This document shows positions 55,017 to 62,592 of a DNA stretch of 64,000 nt, in pieces. Source of the stretch: Smaragdicoccus niigatensis DSM 44881 = NBRC 103563 (lineage in GTDB: Bacteria > Actinomycetota > Actinomycetes > Mycobacteriales > Mycobacteriaceae); NCBI RefSeq assembly GCF_000380645.1, contig NZ_AQXZ01000007.1:38725-102724 (forward strand), in the 5' to 3' direction. Position 1 is the first letter of the stretch, and the number at the start of each line of letters is the position of its first letter. Below the pieces are notes generated by a model. The model was not told where the DNA came from, made no database searches, and saw only the letters and a program-made list of their open reading frames with translations. A program made the position numbers and the translations under genes.

Positions 55017-55787
55017 TTGCCTTTGCGTCGCCCGCGGCCGCCAGAATTCGTCGCCGAACGCCTGGCGGCCCTCTTGAGGTCGAACCCGGCACTCCACGGC
55101 CTCGCTGTGGAAGTCGGGATCGTCGATCAGGATTGGCTCGCCAACCCCAAGGCCGGCCTGCCACCAGTACCGCCGGTCGAAACGATGCGGCGGTTCATGG
55201 AGCGGGCCGTCGAGCGCAGTCCATCGTCGCTCAACGCACTCGGTCTCAATGCGTTGCAGTTGATGTCGTGGGATGTCGCCTGGAATCGGTTCGCGGTGCG
55301 CGGCAGCACCGAGGCGGTGGTCTCGGTGCTGTTCATCGACCTGCAGGGCTTCACCCAGTTCACCGCCGAACACGGTGACGCGGAGGCGATGGAGCTGCTC
55401 ACGACCCACAATCGGTCGGTGGGCCCGGTCGTTCGCCGCTTCGACGGAATGACGGTCAAACACATCGGTGACGGCATGATGATCGTCTTCAAGGACCCCG
55501 CAAAGGCCATCCGCGCGGGTCTGGAGCTTGTTCAAGGCGACCACCCGTTGCCGCTTCGGGCGGGTGCGCACACGGGCAGCGCCATCGTGACCGACAACGA
55601 CGTGTTCGGGAACGTCGTCAACATCGCCTCCCGCGTGGCCGGACAGGCCAATGGCGGCGAATTTCTCATCTCCGGCGACCTCTATGAGCTGGGCGCCGGG
55701 AAGACCGACCTCACGTTCCGCGGTCCGCGCGAGGTGTCGCTCAAAGGGATCGACCAGCCCGTGGAGATCTGGCTGGTCGAGTCGTAG
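55017..55787 (+). CDS. Class III adenylate/guanylate cyclase
   Basis: This 256-aa protein has a C-terminal class III cyclase domain: VLFIDLQGFTQFTAEHGD with the first metal Asp, KHIGDGMMIVFKDP with the second, and the dimer-interface NVVNIASRVAGQANGGEF. The N-terminal 95 residues form a small helical module of unknown role. It makes a cyclic nucleotide from ATP or GTP. The start is TTG 55017, 3 bp after the aldehyde dehydrogenase stop, or TTG 55023, so the two are co-transcribed. Confidence 0.87.
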   Translation: MPLRRPRPPEFVAERLAALLRSNPALHGLAVEVGIVDQDWLANPKAGLPPVPPVETMRRFMERAVERSPSSLNALGLNALQLMSWDVAWNRFAVRGSTEAVVSVLFIDLQGFTQFTAEHGDAEAMELLTTHNRSVGPVVRRFDGMTVKHIGDGMMIVFKDPAKAIRAGLELVQGDHPLPLRAGAHTGSAIVTDNDVFGNVVNIASRVAGQANGGEFLISGDLYELGAGKTDLTFRGPREVSLKGIDQPVEIWLVES

Positions 55788-55839
55788 ATTCATCGGCCGA
55801 ACGTCGCGCTTCGAGTGACCGATTTGCCCGCTGACCACC

Positions 55840-55845
55840 TAATCT
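55840..55845 (+). promoter_or_regulatory. Leaderless -10 element (TAATCT)
   Basis: TAATCT, 6 nt, then the GTG at 55852. Confidence 0.55.
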
Positions 55846-55851
55846 CATGCG

Positions 55852-57030
55852 GTGGCAACAAGAACTAACGCCGTCGGCCCTGCTCAGGCACGGCTTCTTC
55901 GACTCGCTGCCGCGTTCACGGGTTCCGGCGCGCTGTTCTACGCGCTGGTGTTGTCCACGACCCTAGGCGGCCAATCGTCGCTCGTTCCGGCTTGGTGGAC
56001 GCCGTGTGCGCTCGGGTTCATCGTTGCCTGCGGTATCGGGGCGATCGCGGCGTCGCTCAGAGGGTCGATCTGGGCACTATCGCGCGTAATGCACAGTTTC
56101 GCGATCGGGTATGTCGTGCTCCATCTTTCGTGGCTGTTTCTGTGGGATAGCCAGCACATTCCGGCGCTGGACACTCCCTGGTTCAATGCCATGCCGGGCT
56201 TGGGTGCGATTGCCCTTGCACTCTTTCGACGATGGCCGACCGTGGTTGGGTATTCAGTCGGAATCACGACCACCGCGTACGAAGTGAACCTTCGCGCCAT
56301 CACGGCGTACGACGAACCGGCGTGGATGATGATCACAATCAACTCCGCCTTCATAGCGATCTTCGCCCTGTCCGTCGGGCAAATGGTCAAGACCGGTCGA
56401 GTGCTCGATGAGACGCTCGACGAAACTCGGGCACAGACGTCCACGGCGGCCGCCTCCGAATCACGTGCACTCGAGCGGGAACGGTTCAAGCAACTCACCC
56501 ACGATGGCGTGCTCGCGGCGCTTATCACGGCGATGCGGACTCCGCACTCGACAATCGATGTGCTGACCCAACGACAGGCCGCCGCGGCCCTGGCCGAACT
56601 TCGGGCGCTGGAGGACGGAAGTACATCCTCTGCCGTTCATTTCACAGACTTTGTCGCACGTATTCGAGCGTCAGTTGCTCTCGCCGACGACCTCGCTTCC
56701 ATTGATCTGCAGGTCGATTCCGAGCCCGACCTCATTCCCGCCGAAGTCTCCGATGCGATGGCGTCGGCGACCTTGGAAGCGGTCCGGAATGTGCTGCGCC
56801 ATTCTGGGGCACGGGAATGGCGCGTCTCCGTCGACGCCAACCCCACCCAGCTTCGAATCCGGGTCGCGGACAACGGGATCGGATTTGATCCGCGCGCGGT
56901 ATCGCGCGAGCGCATGGGGTTGGCGGTCAGCGTTCATTCGCGCCTTAACGCCATCGACGGTGGCTGGTCCCGAGTGGAGTCCGAACCGGGTGTCGGCACG
57001 ATGGTGGAACTTGGGTGGGTCGCCGCATGA
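55852..57030 (+). CDS. Membrane sensor histidine kinase
   Basis: This 392-aa protein has about five N-terminal membrane segments (residues 20-175), a dimerisation helix with the candidate phospho-His in LTHDGVLAAL and a HATPase_c domain (N-box SATLEAVRNVLRHS, G-box VADNGIGFD). It belongs to the NarL-partner kinases. Its stop overlaps the next gene (ATGA), and the response regulator gene follows, so the three genes form a signalling operon. The GTG at 55852 fits a leaderless start. Confidence 0.85.
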   Translation: MATRTNAVGPAQARLLRLAAAFTGSGALFYALVLSTTLGGQSSLVPAWWTPCALGFIVACGIGAIAASLRGSIWALSRVMHSFAIGYVVLHLSWLFLWDSQHIPALDTPWFNAMPGLGAIALALFRRWPTVVGYSVGITTTAYEVNLRAITAYDEPAWMMITINSAFIAIFALSVGQMVKTGRVLDETLDETRAQTSTAAASESRALERERFKQLTHDGVLAALITAMRTPHSTIDVLTQRQAAAALAELRALEDGSTSSAVHFTDFVARIRASVALADDLASIDLQVDSEPDLIPAEVSDAMASATLEAVRNVLRHSGAREWRVSVDANPTQLRIRVADNGIGFDPRAVSRERMGLAVSVHSRLNAIDGGWSRVESEPGVGTMVELGWVAA

Positions 57031-58055
57031 ACACCAAAAGGTTTCTCGATGCCGACGTGCGAGACTTCACGGGACTCGTCTCCTGGGGCGGCTGGACGGT
57101 CTTCGGATGGTTCTTCGCCGGCGTGATTGGTGAGTCGTTCTTGGACCAGTTCAATACCTCGATTCCCGTCATCGCGCTCGCCCTGTTGTTCTTGTTGCTC
57201 GGCGGGCTCGGCCTCATGCTCCTGCCTGGAGATCCGCTTCCTGCGCGCTACGCAGCGATCGTCGTCGGCTGTGTGACCTGCGGCTCGGCGCTGGAAATGG
57301 CGCAATTGAGACCGCCTATTCTCGGTGAAGACCACCTGTACTTCCCGCAGATGATCGTCTCGGCGGCGGTGCTGACCTTTCTATGCGCCCGGGGCGCGAT
57401 GCTGTGGGGTTGGATCGGCTGGGTGTCGTTCGCGGCGGTCATGTCGGGGTGGTCGTTCAGCGTCAGCGGCAGCTTGATGTTTGGATTCGTTCTGTCACTT
57501 CAGAACCTCCCTCCGATGCTCATGGCGACGTTGTTCACGCTTGCGATACGCCCCGCCGTTGACCAGATCGTCCGACTCCGCCGTCAAGCCGTGAACGTTG
57601 CCGCTACCGAAGGCGCCATCGCAGCCCGCTCGGAAGAACGCGATCGCGAGCTCGAAGCGATTCGGCAGCAGGCCGTGCCGATGCTCGAGCAAATCGCGCG
57701 CGGAGGATCGATTACCGATGACATGCGGCGCGAATGCAGGCTCATCGAGGCAGCGCTGCGGGACCGGCTGTCCGGCCGTTCATTGGCGAACGACGAGGTT
57801 GCGGCCGCGGCGCGGAGCGCACGCGAACGAGGTGCGCGCGTGGTTCTCGTCGAAGATGGCCAACTGGACGACGACGTTCTGCGAACGGTGCAGCAGCGAC
57901 TGGCGAGCGAGCTCAACATCTTGCAGGGAGGCGCCGCGACCGCGCGCATTCTGCCGGCTGGGCGGCAGTACGTCGCGACATTCGTCTTCGAGCAGAACGG
58001 CGAGTTTGAACAAATGGGCATTCTTGCCAACGGAAATGTCGAAGTGCATGCGTAA
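57027..58055 (+). CDS. Membrane partner of the histidine kinase, without recognisable kinase motifs
   Basis: This 342-aa protein has about six membrane segments in residues 15-190, followed by a coiled-coil-like region (EERDRELEAIRQQAVPMLEQI) and a small C-terminal domain. The layout mimics a histidine kinase, but I see no H-box histidine, no N-box and no DxGxG. It could be a pseudokinase that pairs with the kinase encoded upstream. ATG 57027 overlaps the kinase stop by 4 bp. The response regulator gene follows after 41 bp. Confidence 0.75.
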   Translation: MNTKRFLDADVRDFTGLVSWGGWTVFGWFFAGVIGESFLDQFNTSIPVIALALLFLLLGGLGLMLLPGDPLPARYAAIVVGCVTCGSALEMAQLRPPILGEDHLYFPQMIVSAAVLTFLCARGAMLWGWIGWVSFAAVMSGWSFSVSGSLMFGFVLSLQNLPPMLMATLFTLAIRPAVDQIVRLRRQAVNVAATEGAIAARSEERDRELEAIRQQAVPMLEQIARGGSITDDMRRECRLIEAALRDRLSGRSLANDEVAAAARSARERGARVVLVEDGQLDDDVLRTVQQRLASELNILQGGAATARILPAGRQYVATFVFEQNGEFEQMGILANGNVEVHA

Positions 58056-58096
58056 TTCACCTCGCCGACTGTGCGGTCCCACCGAATGAGGATCTA

Positions 58097-58804
58097 ATGC
58101 TTAACGTGAAGAAGCGCCTTCGAATCGGTCACGTCGATGACCATGAGACTTTTAGTCGAGGGTTGCAGGCCACTCTCGCGGCAACCGACGACCTGGAACT
58201 CGTCGCCTATGCCGAGACGGTGAGCAGCCTGTTGTCGAAGGCTTCCGACCTCGATCTCGTCGTATTGGACCTGCGTTTACGCGACGGGTCTTCGCCGGTG
58301 GCAAACGTCGCCGAACTGCGAGACGCCGGTCTTGACGTGCTCGTGTTCACGAGCGGCGAGGACCAGTTTCTCGTGCGGCAGGCGGCACGCGCGGGTGTGC
58401 TCGGCGTTCTGCTCAAGACGCTCGAGGCCGAGAGCATTGTGACTGCGGTGCGCGACGCGGCGTCCGGCCACACCGTCTCGTCGGTGCAATGGGCGTCCGC
58501 GGTCGACGGCGATCCGGTGGTCGAGGCGGTGGGCCTGACCGAGAGAGAGCGACAGGTCCTCGAGTTGATCGCGAGCGGTATGACCGAGAGCGCGATTGCT
58601 CGTCGGCTTTCCCTGTCGTCGCACACGGTGAACCAATACGTCGACCGGGTTCGAAGGAAATATGCGGAAGCGGCCAGACCCGCACGCTCACAGGTCGACC
58701 TCGCAAAAAGGGCGATCGAGGACGGATACATTCCGACGCCGACTCCGCCTCCAGTCCTACAGCGATCGTGGATCTCGAAGATGATACGGACGAAGCGCGG
58801 CTAG
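58097..58804 (+). CDS. NarL-type response regulator
   Basis: This 235-aa protein has a receiver (HVDDHETF acidic pair, VVLDLRLRDG phospho-Asp, VFTSGE, LLKTLE Lys) and a LuxR HTH (LTERERQVLELIASGMTESAIARRL). Beyond the HTH it has an extended tail (KYAEAARPARSQVDLAKRA) shared with the stand-alone protein at 58906-59163. GAGGATC precedes the ATG at 58097. It is the output of the kinase pair upstream. Confidence 0.88.
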   Translation: MLNVKKRLRIGHVDDHETFSRGLQATLAATDDLELVAYAETVSSLLSKASDLDLVVLDLRLRDGSSPVANVAELRDAGLDVLVFTSGEDQFLVRQAARAGVLGVLLKTLEAESIVTAVRDAASGHTVSSVQWASAVDGDPVVEAVGLTERERQVLELIASGMTESAIARRLSLSSHTVNQYVDRVRRKYAEAARPARSQVDLAKRAIEDGYIPTPTPPPVLQRSWISKMIRTKRG

Positions 58805-58905
58805 TCAAGACCCCAAAATCGGGGACGAAGATCGCGGGATTCTGCTGCCTCGCTGATCGCCCTAACGTCGATACCGACAGGTTCGGATGAGACTCGGGAG
58901 ATCCG

Positions 58906-59163
58906 GTGACGGTGAGCGTAATGGAGCAAGGGTGGCGCATTCCGGCTTTGAGCCCGCGCGAGATAGAGGTACTGACAACTTGGCTGCGCCTCGATTCCAA
59001 AGAGGAGGTTGGCCGCCAGCTTTACGTGGCAATGGGCACGATCAACACCCATTTGCTCCGAATCCGCGCGAAGTACGAGATGGTCGGCCGTCCTGCGCCG
59101 ACGAAGTCGGCCTTGTTGGCGCGGGCATTGCAGGACGGCTTCCTCGATCTAGGTGCGCTGTAG
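58906..59163 (+). CDS. Stand-alone LuxR-type HTH protein
   Basis: This 85-aa protein is only a LuxR-like HTH: LSPREIEVLTTWLRLDSKEEVGRQLYV, TINTHLLRIRAKYEMVGRPAPTKSALLARALQDGFL. It lacks a receiver. It resembles the C-terminus of the response regulator just upstream, including the RPAxTKxxLxxRAxxDG tail. GGAGATCC precedes the GTG at 58906. It may compete with or assist that regulator at DNA. Confidence 0.8.
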   Translation: MTVSVMEQGWRIPALSPREIEVLTTWLRLDSKEEVGRQLYVAMGTINTHLLRIRAKYEMVGRPAPTKSALLARALQDGFLDLGAL

Positions 59164-59167
59164 TCCG

Positions 59168-59554
59168 CTAAACGGCTGGCGTGGCACCGAGGTCGATCAT
59201 GGACTTCCACAGACGAGTCCGGACTGACTCGACGGCGGAGGCGATGCCGTCGGCCGCGGTGACCGCGACCTTGATCGCGGGACGAAGCTGATCGCCGATG
59301 GCGTCGGCGAGTGCACCGAAATCGCGGGCGACAGCGTCGAGTTCATCCTTGGTCGACTTGGCCTCGAACTCGATGGGCGCGGTTGGCGCGGGCGCCTCGC
59401 TCGCGAAGACCGCCGCGATTTCGTCCACACGGTCGACGGTGAACTTCACGGCCGGGCGGACCTGTTCGCCGATCACGTCCACGAGTGCGGCAAGCTCGCG
59501 GCTCGCCTCCTTGAGCGACTCGACGGTTTTGTTGGTGTCGGTCTCCAGCGTCAT
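59168..59554 (-). CDS. Hypothetical protein with internal duplication
   Basis: This 128-aa acidic helical protein is not recognised. It contains two copies of one motif: LAALVDVIGEQVRPAVKFTV (about residues 21-40) and FGALADAIGDQLRPAIKVAV (about 79-98), so it arose by duplication of a half of about 58 residues. No signal or membrane segment. GGAAGGAG precedes the ATG at 59554. It is convergent with the stand-alone LuxR gene, 4 bp apart. Confidence 0.72.
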   Translation of the reverse strand: MTLETDTNKTVESLKEASRELAALVDVIGEQVRPAVKFTVDRVDEIAAVFASEAPAPTAPIEFEAKSTKDELDAVARDFGALADAIGDQLRPAIKVAVTAADGIASAVESVRTRLWKSMIDLGATPAV

Positions 59555-59690
59555 TGCTGTTCTCCTTCCAGAGAGTGACTGTCGGCCCGGGGGGTCCGAT
59601 TCGTGCTTGTCTCCAAAGTAGCGAAGGAAATATCGGCGACGCACGGACGAAGTGCCTTGGATTTATCGCTTCACAGTGCGAATTGCACAT

Positions 59691-60911
59691 CTAGTCGGCG
59701 AAGACGTGCGCAATCTCCAAGGCCAGCGCAATCTGCAACCCGCGGCCATCGAGCGGCGTAGGCAGGAGTGCGCGTGCTCGATCGAGCCTGCTCAGAACCG
59801 TATTCCGGTGCGTGTACATCGCGCGGGCCGCGTGGGTCGGACTCGATCCTTCCCTCAAGTAGACGCGGACGGTCTCGCGCAACTCGTCGGGCGCGGTCGC
59901 CAGGTCGCCAAGGGTTCGGGTCACAAACTCGGCGGCGCGTTCCTGATTCTGCGTCGCGAGCGCGACGACCTCTACGTCGTCGTAAGTCGAGAGCTGGGTC
60001 GACGCCGGAAGTCTGCGCATCAATCGCTGCGTGACGACTGCGTCGAGATGGCTGCGCCGGAACCCAGCCATGCCGGAGTCGGCGCGCCCGATCGCGAGCC
60101 GGACTCCAGGTGAGGACTTCAGCGCGGCCCGCACCACCGCGAGGTCGGGCTCCGCGATCGTGGGCACCCAGACCCACATCGTCGACGAACTGACCAGGAG
60201 GCGGAGCGGACGGAGCGCGCCAGAAGAACGGGCGATGGCGTCCGCGACCTGCTCAATGAGGCCCGCGTCGATCTCGTTGTGGTCACTCCAGAGAATCGCG
60301 GCGATGTGCCGGCGATCGAGTTCATAGCGCAACCGATCGCTCGCCCGCCGGGACGAGATCGGTGAACCCTCCAGAATCAGCGACACCGTCTCCATTCGTG
60401 CGACATGCGTCGCGTCGGTGAGCTGACTGCGTTCCCGATTGATCAGTTCGTAGAGAGCGGCCACGGTGTCGTCGACGAACGCGAAGACGGACCGCGTGAC
60501 AACTTGCAGAAGCTCGTGCAGCAGCGCGGGATCGTCGGTGAGTTCGAACGCGACGTCCGTCCAGATTTTGATGGCAACGGGCTGGGCACTGTGAAAGGTC
60601 CGCATGATGGCCTCGTCGAAGCCGTAGCGGATGACGTCCCGGGCAAGGTCCACCGTTTCGGCCGAAAGATTCGGGCGTACGGGCATGCCAGGTGCTCGCG
60701 AGTTCGATTGTGCCCAGTGCGCGAAGTTCGCCCGACTGCTCGCCCGAATGACGTCAACGAGGCGGGGTTCGATCTGCACGATGGGATCCGCTGCTTCGAT
60801 CGCCACGCGATCCACTTCATCGAGCAACCGGGTGGAATCCTCGAGCATCCTCGACGTTCCGATTCGAATCAGCTCGGCTACTTGATCCGACGGCGGTCCC
60901 CAGATGTGCAT
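59691..60911 (-). CDS. PucR/CdaR-family transcriptional regulator
   Basis: This 406-aa protein ends in a PucR-type HTH (VRVYLREGSSPTHAARAMYTHRNTVLSRLDRA, about residues 352-383) preceded by a GGDEF-like degenerate domain and an N-terminal helical RsbR-like region. Such regulators are common in actinobacteria and usually sense small molecules. GAGGAGGCG precedes the ATG at 60911. It lies downstream of the HTTM gene on the same strand with a 71-bp gap, so it could be linked to that operon. Confidence 0.87.
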   Translation of the reverse strand: MHIWGPPSDQVAELIRIGTSRMLEDSTRLLDEVDRVAIEAADPIVQIEPRLVDVIRASSRANFAHWAQSNSRAPGMPVRPNLSAETVDLARDVIRYGFDEAIMRTFHSAQPVAIKIWTDVAFELTDDPALLHELLQVVTRSVFAFVDDTVAALYELINRERSQLTDATHVARMETVSLILEGSPISSRRASDRLRYELDRRHIAAILWSDHNEIDAGLIEQVADAIARSSGALRPLRLLVSSSTMWVWVPTIAEPDLAVVRAALKSSPGVRLAIGRADSGMAGFRRSHLDAVVTQRLMRRLPASTQLSTYDDVEVVALATQNQERAAEFVTRTLGDLATAPDELRETVRVYLREGSSPTHAARAMYTHRNTVLSRLDRARALLPTPLDGRGLQIALALEIAHVFAD

Positions 60912-60982
60912 TGCGCCTCCTCAACACGATTCATGTTGGGCAATGCGTCCATCGTCGCTGAGCCAGCAGGCCCCGATTCGAA

Positions 60983-61984
60983 TTATGAGGAAGCTGCGCC
61001 GACCAATTCCTCGACCGGCTCCGAGGAACGTTTGGCGCGCTTGCCGCTCTTGGCGTCGACAACCTCGATGGGTCGCTCGGCAATCTTCCAACCGAACAAC
61101 TTTCGAGCCCAGCGCTCTGCCGTCTCCGGACTGAGGAACGACAGATAGAGCACAAAGATCGCGAACGAGAAGAAGGCCACCGCCAGCGACATCAGGATCG
61201 TCACGTGCATGATCACGCCGAGAACGAGCACCTTGGGGCGGGCCGCCTTGTTCCAGACGAGGATCGCGAGTGCCACTTCCAGCACCAACGTCGACCAGGA
61301 TGCGAAGTTGATGAACAAGGGACTGTTGATGACCCACGACGGCAGGCTGAACGTCGTCAGGTCCGAAACCCGGAGCGCGTACGACACCGCGGTCCCGTCG
61401 ATCCACGTACCGCCGGCGAGCTTGCCCTGGACGGAAACCAGATAGACGAGCGACAGCTGCAACTGGAACAGGCGCAAGGTCCACGGCGCCCGCATCTGCG
61501 CACTCCAGAACGAGCCCGCGGTGCGCTTCCGATCCAACGACAGCGCCGAGCCACACGGACTCAGCACCAGGAAGAGTGCTTCAATTCGCAGCAGAACATC
61601 GCCGGAGTTGAAGACGAACATGTTCCGGCGCTCGAACGACAGCACGATCAACAACACGACCAGCGCGGCAAGACGACTGTGCCAACCGACGGTCAGCGCG
61701 GCCGCCGCGACCAGCAGCAGCCCCCACAGAATCACGACCGCGGTGTCCGAGGGGAACACGTGGAGCAGGCCCCACAGATAGGGGCTCGAGATCGGCTCCG
61801 GCATGACACCGTCGCGACCGAAGAGGTCGAACAGATCGGGCCCCAGCGAGAGACCCCAGCCAAAGACGACCACGCCGAACACAATTCGGAGAAGCCCGAG
61901 CGTCATCATCGATTGTGGCTCGAACCAGAAGTTCCGCCACGCCCCTGCGATTCCGCGAACGCGGTTGGTCGTCTTCGTCATCAT
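60983..61984 (-). CDS. HTTM-domain membrane protein (SdpB-like)
   Basis: This 333-aa protein has about eight membrane segments and the HTTM/vitamin-K-carboxylase-like pattern: LGLLRIVFGVVVFGWG near the N-terminus, WHSRLAALVVLLIVLSFERRNMFVFNSGD, and YLVSVQGKLAGGTWIDGTAV. HTTM proteins include SdpB, needed with SdpA to mature the secreted SdpC toxin in Bacillus. The ATG overlaps the stop of the DUF5819/SdpA-like gene (ATGATGA), so the pair is co-translated. A role in modifying or exporting the repeat surface protein encoded first in the operon is inferred from context only. Confidence 0.82.
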   Translation of the reverse strand: MMTKTTNRVRGIAGAWRNFWFEPQSMMTLGLLRIVFGVVVFGWGLSLGPDLFDLFGRDGVMPEPISSPYLWGLLHVFPSDTAVVILWGLLLVAAAALTVGWHSRLAALVVLLIVLSFERRNMFVFNSGDVLLRIEALFLVLSPCGSALSLDRKRTAGSFWSAQMRAPWTLRLFQLQLSLVYLVSVQGKLAGGTWIDGTAVSYALRVSDLTTFSLPSWVINSPLFINFASWSTLVLEVALAILVWNKAARPKVLVLGVIMHVTILMSLAVAFFSFAIFVLYLSFLSPETAERWARKLFGWKIAERPIEVVDAKSGKRAKRSSEPVEELVGAASS

Positions 61985-62592
61985 TTCGCCTGTTGTCCGC
62001 AGTAGGTGTCGCTCTGGCACACGAGGACGATCGCCTCTGGGTCCTTGCCCGGCACGCCGGGCGGTAACAGCACCTTCGAGTGCACCGTGATGGTCACGAG
62101 CGACTGAGTCCCAGTGGCAACGTCAAGATCGCGCAAAACCCAACGTTCGAAGTCAAGCCAATACTTCGCGCACGGTTGGCCGGCGTTCGTCACCTGGAGT
62201 GGGTTGCCTTGGATCTGCAGGCAACTGGTCAGGTTTTCCTTGAGCTTCTGCCACCGGTACCAGCTGTACTGGCCGATGAGCCCGTCCCCATGCGGCACGG
62301 TCCAGTTGAGTTGATCGCCGTCGGCAAGCCGGACGTTGACCTTCACAACGTCGACGCGCTGCGGCGGGTTCGGCGCGAAGACCCGCCAATCCTGGTCGAG
62401 TCCGAGCGCCATTCCGGCGGGAGCAGCGGTCGAGATCATCGCCCGTTTGAGTGCGGATTCCGGCATGCACAACACGAGCGACACGCCCATCAGAAGGAGC
62501 ACCAAAGCGGTGATCGCGACCTGACCGACGAATGAGCTCTCGATCTGTTCTTGGAGGCTCCCAGCCCTACGCGCTCGTTGCAACAGCTCCAC
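61981..62592 (-). CDS. DUF5819/SdpA-like single-pass membrane protein
   Basis: This 203-aa protein has one membrane segment (about residues 22-42) and then the motif DQDWRVFAPNPPQRVDV (about 66-82) that marks the DUF5819/SdpA group; two Cys pairs lie towards the C-terminus. These proteins occur beside HTTM/SdpB proteins, as here. GTG 62592 is preceded by GGGGAGA and lies within the end of the repeat-protein gene (26-bp overlap). The outer domain is likely extracellular. Confidence 0.72.
   Translation of the reverse strand: MELLQRARRAGSLQEQIESSFVGQVAITALVLLLMGVSLVLCMPESALKRAMISTAAPAGMALGLDQDWRVFAPNPPQRVDVVKVNVRLADGDQLNWTVPHGDGLIGQYSWYRWQKLKENLTSCLQIQGNPLQVTNAGQPCAKYWLDFERWVLRDLDVATGTQSLVTITVHSKVLLPPGVPGKDPEAIVLVCQSDTYCGQQAK

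Noticed and set aside
53760..55838. 692-codon open frame antisense to the aldehyde dehydrogenase and cyclase genes
   Set aside because: It spans two clearly coding genes on the other strand and has no recognisable domain.
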